Positions 60,951 to 64,000 of a stretch of 64,000 bases of DNA are shown one piece after another. The notes beneath the pieces are model-generated. The model was not told the origin of the DNA. It was given only the letters and a program-made list of their open reading frames with translations, and searched no databases. The position numbers were made by a program, and so were the translations under genes. The stretch is taken from NCBI RefSeq assembly GCF_003704105.1, contig NZ_QUOQ01000007.1, forward strand, positions 124,001 through 188,000. Reading direction: 5' to 3'. Every line of letters starts with the position of its first letter. Positions within the stretch are counted from its first letter, which is position 1. This stretch comes from Brevundimonas lutea (GTDB taxonomy: Bacteria > Pseudomonadota > Alphaproteobacteria > Caulobacterales > Caulobacteraceae).

Positions 60951-63296
60951 CTAGCCCAGCGACAGCTCCGGCGCCGCCGCGTCCGGCAGGGCCTCGAAGG
61001 GCAGGTGCAGGATGAAGGTCGCACCCTTGCCGGGCTCGCTCTCCACCTCGGCCCAGCCCCCATGCAGCTCGACCAGCGCCTTCACCAGCGCCAGGGCGAG
61101 GCCAGGTCCGCCCCGGTCCCGCCGCACGAACCGGTCGAAGACATGGGCCTGCAGGTGATAGGGGATGCCGCGCCCTGTGTCGGATACCGAGACGCGGATG
61201 TCGCTGGGCCCGGCCTGGGCGCTGAGGGTGACCTCGCCGCCCTCGCCGACGGAGCGGGCGGCGTTGTCCAGCAGATGGTCCAGGGCCTGGCTGATGCGGC
61301 GGACATCGGCTCGCACCGTGCGGATGTTTTCGGGACAGCGCACCGTCAGCGTCGCGTCGCGCCCCTCGACCTTGGGCCGCACCCGCTCGGCGCAGTCGTT
61401 CAGCAGATCGTCGATGCGCATGTCGCCAAGCGTCAGTTGCATCTCGCCGGCGTCGATCTGGGCCATATCCAGCACGTCGTCGATCGAGCGGGTTAGTTGG
61501 CTCGCCGCCACGCGGATGGCACCCGCATGCTGGCGGCTGCGGTCCGGCAGGCCCGGCTGGGCCTCCAGCAGTTCCGAATAGCCGACGATGGTGGTCAGGG
61601 GCGTGCGGAGTTCGTACGAGACGCTGCCGACGAACTCGCGCTTCAACAGCTGGCTTTCCGCCAGGGCCGCCTCGCGCTGGGCCAGAGCCGTCTCCAGCTC
61701 GCGCCGGGCGGTGACATCGGAGAAGGCCACCAGGGTGGCGCCGTCCGGCAGGGGCCGTGTCTGCCAAGCGGCGACGCGGCGGTCGGCGGTGCGACCCTCG
61801 CCCGAGATCGGCACCCGGCTCTGGGGGTCGGGATCGGCGACACGAGCCTTCAGCCCCAACCACAGGCTCTCGTCAGGGATCACCGGTCGGCACAGCTCGG
61901 CCACGGCGTCGAAATCGGCCGCCATGGCCAGCTGATCCGCGCTGACGCGCCAGAAGGTTTCGAATGCCTCGTTGTGCAGCCGAAGCCGCCCGTCCGAGCC
62001 GAACACCGCCACCGCGTCATTCAGCTTGTCGAGGGTCGCGGTCTGGACCTGGAGCTGAGCGTTGTAGCGCGCCCGTAGTTCGAGCTCCCGCGTGATGTCC
62101 GAGAACAGCAGCAACACGCCGCCCAGAGGGTGAGGCTGGCGCACTACACGCAGGGTGCGGCCGTCTGGCAGGGACCAGCTGTCGTCCGGCGAAGCCTCGG
62201 ACGCGCCATAGAAGTCCAGCTCAGCCGCCTTCCAGGCGCCGTAGTCGCGCATCTCCGGCAGCTGGCGGCGCTGGCGCAGGCGGTCCAACAGCTCGGAATG
62301 GGTCGGCCGCTCGTCCAGCCAGGCGGGATCGAGAGTGAACAGCTGCTGGAACGCGGTGTTGTGGAAGGCCAGACGCTTGGACGGGCCGAAGATGGCCACG
62401 GCGTCGGCCAGGTGGTTGAGGGTCTCGTCGTGTCCCTCGACATGGCGGCGCAGGGTGTCGCGAGTTTCCTCGGCCTCGGTGGCGTCGATGGCGAAAGCGG
62501 CGATCAAGCCCGATCGGTTGAAGCCCCGGGTCACCGAAGCCACCGGCTGGGCGACGATCCGCCAGGCCCGTCGGCGACCGCCCAGAGTGGTCCAGCGGAA
62601 GCTGTCCTGAAGCTCGCCCGTCCGACGCGCCTCTCCGACCACCGCCTCGATGTTGCGGTCGAAGCCCAGCTTCGCCTCGCGCGCCGCCTCGACGCTGTCG
62701 GCGCCCATTTCGGCCAGCCACGCCTGGTTGGCCCAAACCAGCGCGCCCTCGCGATCCACCAGCCAGGTTGGGGTCGGCGAATTGTCGACAAGCGGCTCGA
62801 CGGGCACGTCGCGGACCACGGCCGCCTCGGGCGCCAGCCGCAGCCAAGCCGATCCGCCGATGGCCCGCCCCTCGACATGCAGCGCGCCGTGCGTCGTCTC
62901 GATCGTCAAATCACAGGGCTCGCCGCGCGCGATCAGGGCGTCGAGACGTTCGCGCACAGAGACTGAACTGGAGGCCACCGCGGCGAACAGGTCTCCGGCG
63001 GGCCCATCGCCGAACATCACCTTTTCGACTTGGGCGATGGCCGGTGCGCTGCCCAGCACCGCCGGCGAACTGCCGCCCTGGAGTGTTTCGCCAGACACTT
63101 CGAGGCGAACATCCTCGAAGGCCGAAAAGGCGCTGTCGCGCGCGGCCAGTCGCGCCTCGGTCGCGCCCAGACGCTGGGCCAGCAGGTCATTGGCCTCGGC
63201 CGCCTTGCGGCGCAGGCGCATGGACCAGGCGCTGACGGCCAGCGCCAGGCTCGCCGCACCAGCGGCAGCGATGAAGGCGAACTCAGCCTCGGCCAT
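60951..63296 (-). CDS. divL: DivL-like atypical histidine kinase (tyrosine at the H-box)
   Basis: 781 residues from ATG 63296, or 797 from GTG 63344. One N-terminal membrane segment (residues 5-25), then several PAS-like domains up to about residue 540. A HisKA-type dimer domain has YELRTPLTTIVGYSELLEAQ, where the phosphorylated His is replaced by Tyr561. The ATPase domain has DHLLDNAAR, DTGRGIPY and GPGLALALV. Caulobacter DivL (about 770 residues) has the same Tyr (Tyr550), the same membrane anchor and PAS layout, and controls the kinase CckA in the cell-cycle pathway to CtrA. This is the strongest single clue to Caulobacterales in the window. Transcribed alone. Confidence 0.88.
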   Translation of the reverse strand: MAEAEFAFIAAAGAASLALAVSAWSMRLRRKAAEANDLLAQRLGATEARLAARDSAFSAFEDVRLEVSGETLQGGSSPAVLGSAPAIAQVEKVMFGDGPAGDLFAAVASSSVSVRERLDALIARGEPCDLTIETTHGALHVEGRAIGGSAWLRLAPEAAVVRDVPVEPLVDNSPTPTWLVDREGALVWANQAWLAEMGADSVEAAREAKLGFDRNIEAVVGEARRTGELQDSFRWTTLGGRRRAWRIVAQPVASVTRGFNRSGLIAAFAIDATEAEETRDTLRRHVEGHDETLNHLADAVAIFGPSKRLAFHNTAFQQLFTLDPAWLDERPTHSELLDRLRQRRQLPEMRDYGAWKAAELDFYGASEASPDDSWSLPDGRTLRVVRQPHPLGGVLLLFSDITRELELRARYNAQLQVQTATLDKLNDAVAVFGSDGRLRLHNEAFETFWRVSADQLAMAADFDAVAELCRPVIPDESLWLGLKARVADPDPQSRVPISGEGRTADRRVAAWQTRPLPDGATLVAFSDVTARRELETALAQREAALAESQLLKREFVGSVSYELRTPLTTIVGYSELLEAQPGLPDRSRQHAGAIRVAASQLTRSIDDVLDMAQIDAGEMQLTLGDMRIDDLLNDCAERVRPKVEGRDATLTVRCPENIRTVRADVRRISQALDHLLDNAARSVGEGGEVTLSAQAGPSDIRVSVSDTGRGIPYHLQAHVFDRFVRRDRGGPGLALALVKALVELHGGWAEVESEPGKGATFILHLPFEALPDAAAPELSLG

Positions 63297-63436
63297 GCTT
63301 GCCAGGATCGGCCCCCAACTGCCCGCGTTCAGAACCAGCCCCACTGATTCGCGGTAACCATAACGCAGATGGCGTCGATTGCAGCCGCGACATCGGGCGA
63401 ATTGCGCCCGGCTTCTGGTCCGGCGATAGGGAGCGC

Positions 63437-63850
63437 ATGACCCCCGACCCCGCCGACACCGCCCTCGCCCCCTCGCTCGACGACTTCGCCCGGCTGGCCC
63501 GGCTGGCCTTCAACGGCCTGCCCGAGGAATTTCGCCTGGCGGCGGGCGAGGTGGTGTTCCGCATCGACGACTTCGCCGACGAGGAGATCCTGGCCGAATT
63601 CGACATGGAGGATCCGTTCGAACTAACCGGCCTGTATCAGGGCGTCGATCTGGCCAACCGGTCAGTCATGGATCCATCGCCCGAGCCGTCGCGGGTGTTC
63701 CTGTATCGCCGGCCGATCCTGGATGAGTGGGCCGAGCGCGGCGACATCGGCCTCTACGACCTGATCGCCCACGTGCTGATCCACGAGATCGGCCACCACT
63801 TCGGCCTGTCCGACGACGACATCGACGCCATCGAGGCGGCGGCGGACTGA
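63437..63850 (+). CDS. Small zincin-like metallopeptidase family protein
   Basis: 137 residues from ATG 63437, with AGGGAG 4-5 bases upstream. The whole protein is a zincin-like domain with the site HEIGHHFG (His116, Glu117, His120) and a third ligand likely among the late Asp residues (LSDDDIDAIE). This family (formerly DUF1025) is found in many alphaproteobacteria near trpS or the amidase genes. The substrate is unknown. Confidence 0.88.
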   Translation: MTPDPADTALAPSLDDFARLARLAFNGLPEEFRLAAGEVVFRIDDFADEEILAEFDMEDPFELTGLYQGVDLANRSVMDPSPEPSRVFLYRRPILDEWAERGDIGLYDLIAHVLIHEIGHHFGLSDDDIDAIEAAAD

Positions 63851-63857
63851 GCGCGGG

Positions 63858-64000
63858 TCAGCGCCAGAAGCCGACGATGCCCTTGACCTCGTCGACCACC
63901 GGGTCGGCCACGGCCGAGGCGCGCTCGGCGCCGTCGCGCAGCACCCGATCGATCTCGGCGCGGTCGGCCATCAGGCGGCGCATCTCGGCGGTCACCGGCG
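63858..64000 (-). CDS. trpS: Tryptophan--tRNA ligase, C-terminal fragment
   Basis: The frame enters from the right edge and ends at TGA 63860-63858. The visible residues (EMRRLMADRAEIDRVL, then DPVVDEVKGIVGFWR) match the C-terminus of bacterial TrpS, which charges tRNA-Trp. The rest lies outside the window. Convergent with the zincin gene, 7 bases apart. Confidence 0.75.
   Translation of the reverse strand, partial: PVTAEMRRLMADRAEIDRVLRDGAERASAVADPVVDEVKGIVGFWR

Overview
The window is a high-GC chromosomal segment from an alphaproteobacterium of the Caulobacterales, most like Brevundimonas or Caulobacter. The evidence is two large TonB-dependent receptors of the Caulobacter type, a carbohydrate-utilisation locus with tryptophan-halogenase-like flavoproteins, and a DivL-type histidine kinase with tyrosine at the phosphorylation site. 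An acnA-ccmABCDG order, an RND efflux operon and an L21 protein with a long Ala/Lys tail also fit. No rRNA, tRNA or CRISPR array was found.

Region 1 (1-12.4 kb) looks accessory. It opens with the 3' end of a Kelch-repeat gene overlapped by an unusual helix-turn-helix/tyrosine-recombinase fusion. A TonB receptor and an UrcA-family protein follow. Next comes a dense block of regulators: an atypical OmpR-type response regulator, two paralogous small proteins each coupled to a regulator gene, a MarR-like protein, a TrmB-like regulator with a 21-bp palindrome in front of it, a LuxR HTH-only protein and a full LuxR. The region ends with a complete P4-type integrase whose upstream region is rich in repeats.

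Region 2 (12.4-22.5 kb) is a polysaccharide-utilisation locus. A TonB receptor is followed on the minus strand by three translationally coupled halogenase-family flavoproteins, the middle one degenerate. On the plus strand are a cupin/JmjC-like protein and a secreted GH5 endoglucanase. The presumed substrate is a beta-glucan or cellulose-like oligosaccharide. The divergent promoter region carries a duplicated operator-like element that contains two candidate start codons.

Region 3 (22.5-40 kb) is mostly core metabolism and housekeeping: ispG, a Trm112-like protein, a Lon-substrate-domain protein, a thioredoxin/TPR co-chaperone, a prolyl-tRNA deacylase, an OxyR-like regulator with one cysteine, a LuxR-type regulator, small hypothetical genes, aconitase, the cytochrome c maturation genes ccmABCDG, a MarR regulator, a DUF6065 protein and a thiolase. 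An imperfect inverted repeat of about 165 bp sits directly before ccmA.

Region 4 (40-64 kb) begins with an RND efflux operon (acrA/acrB/nodT type) and its divergent TetR regulator with a clear operator. It continues with marC, pyrF and a BaiN-like flavoprotein. A notable two-gene module follows, pairing a DUF579-like sugar O-methyltransferase with a GT8-like glycosyltransferase. After that come cfa, rplU-rpmA behind a good promoter and a hairpin leader, several small envelope proteins, ilvA, an FKBP isomerase, mutM, a NatAB-type ABC exporter, divL, a small zincin and the 3' end of trpS.

All functional calls rest on reading the sequence and on recall of family features. No database search was run.
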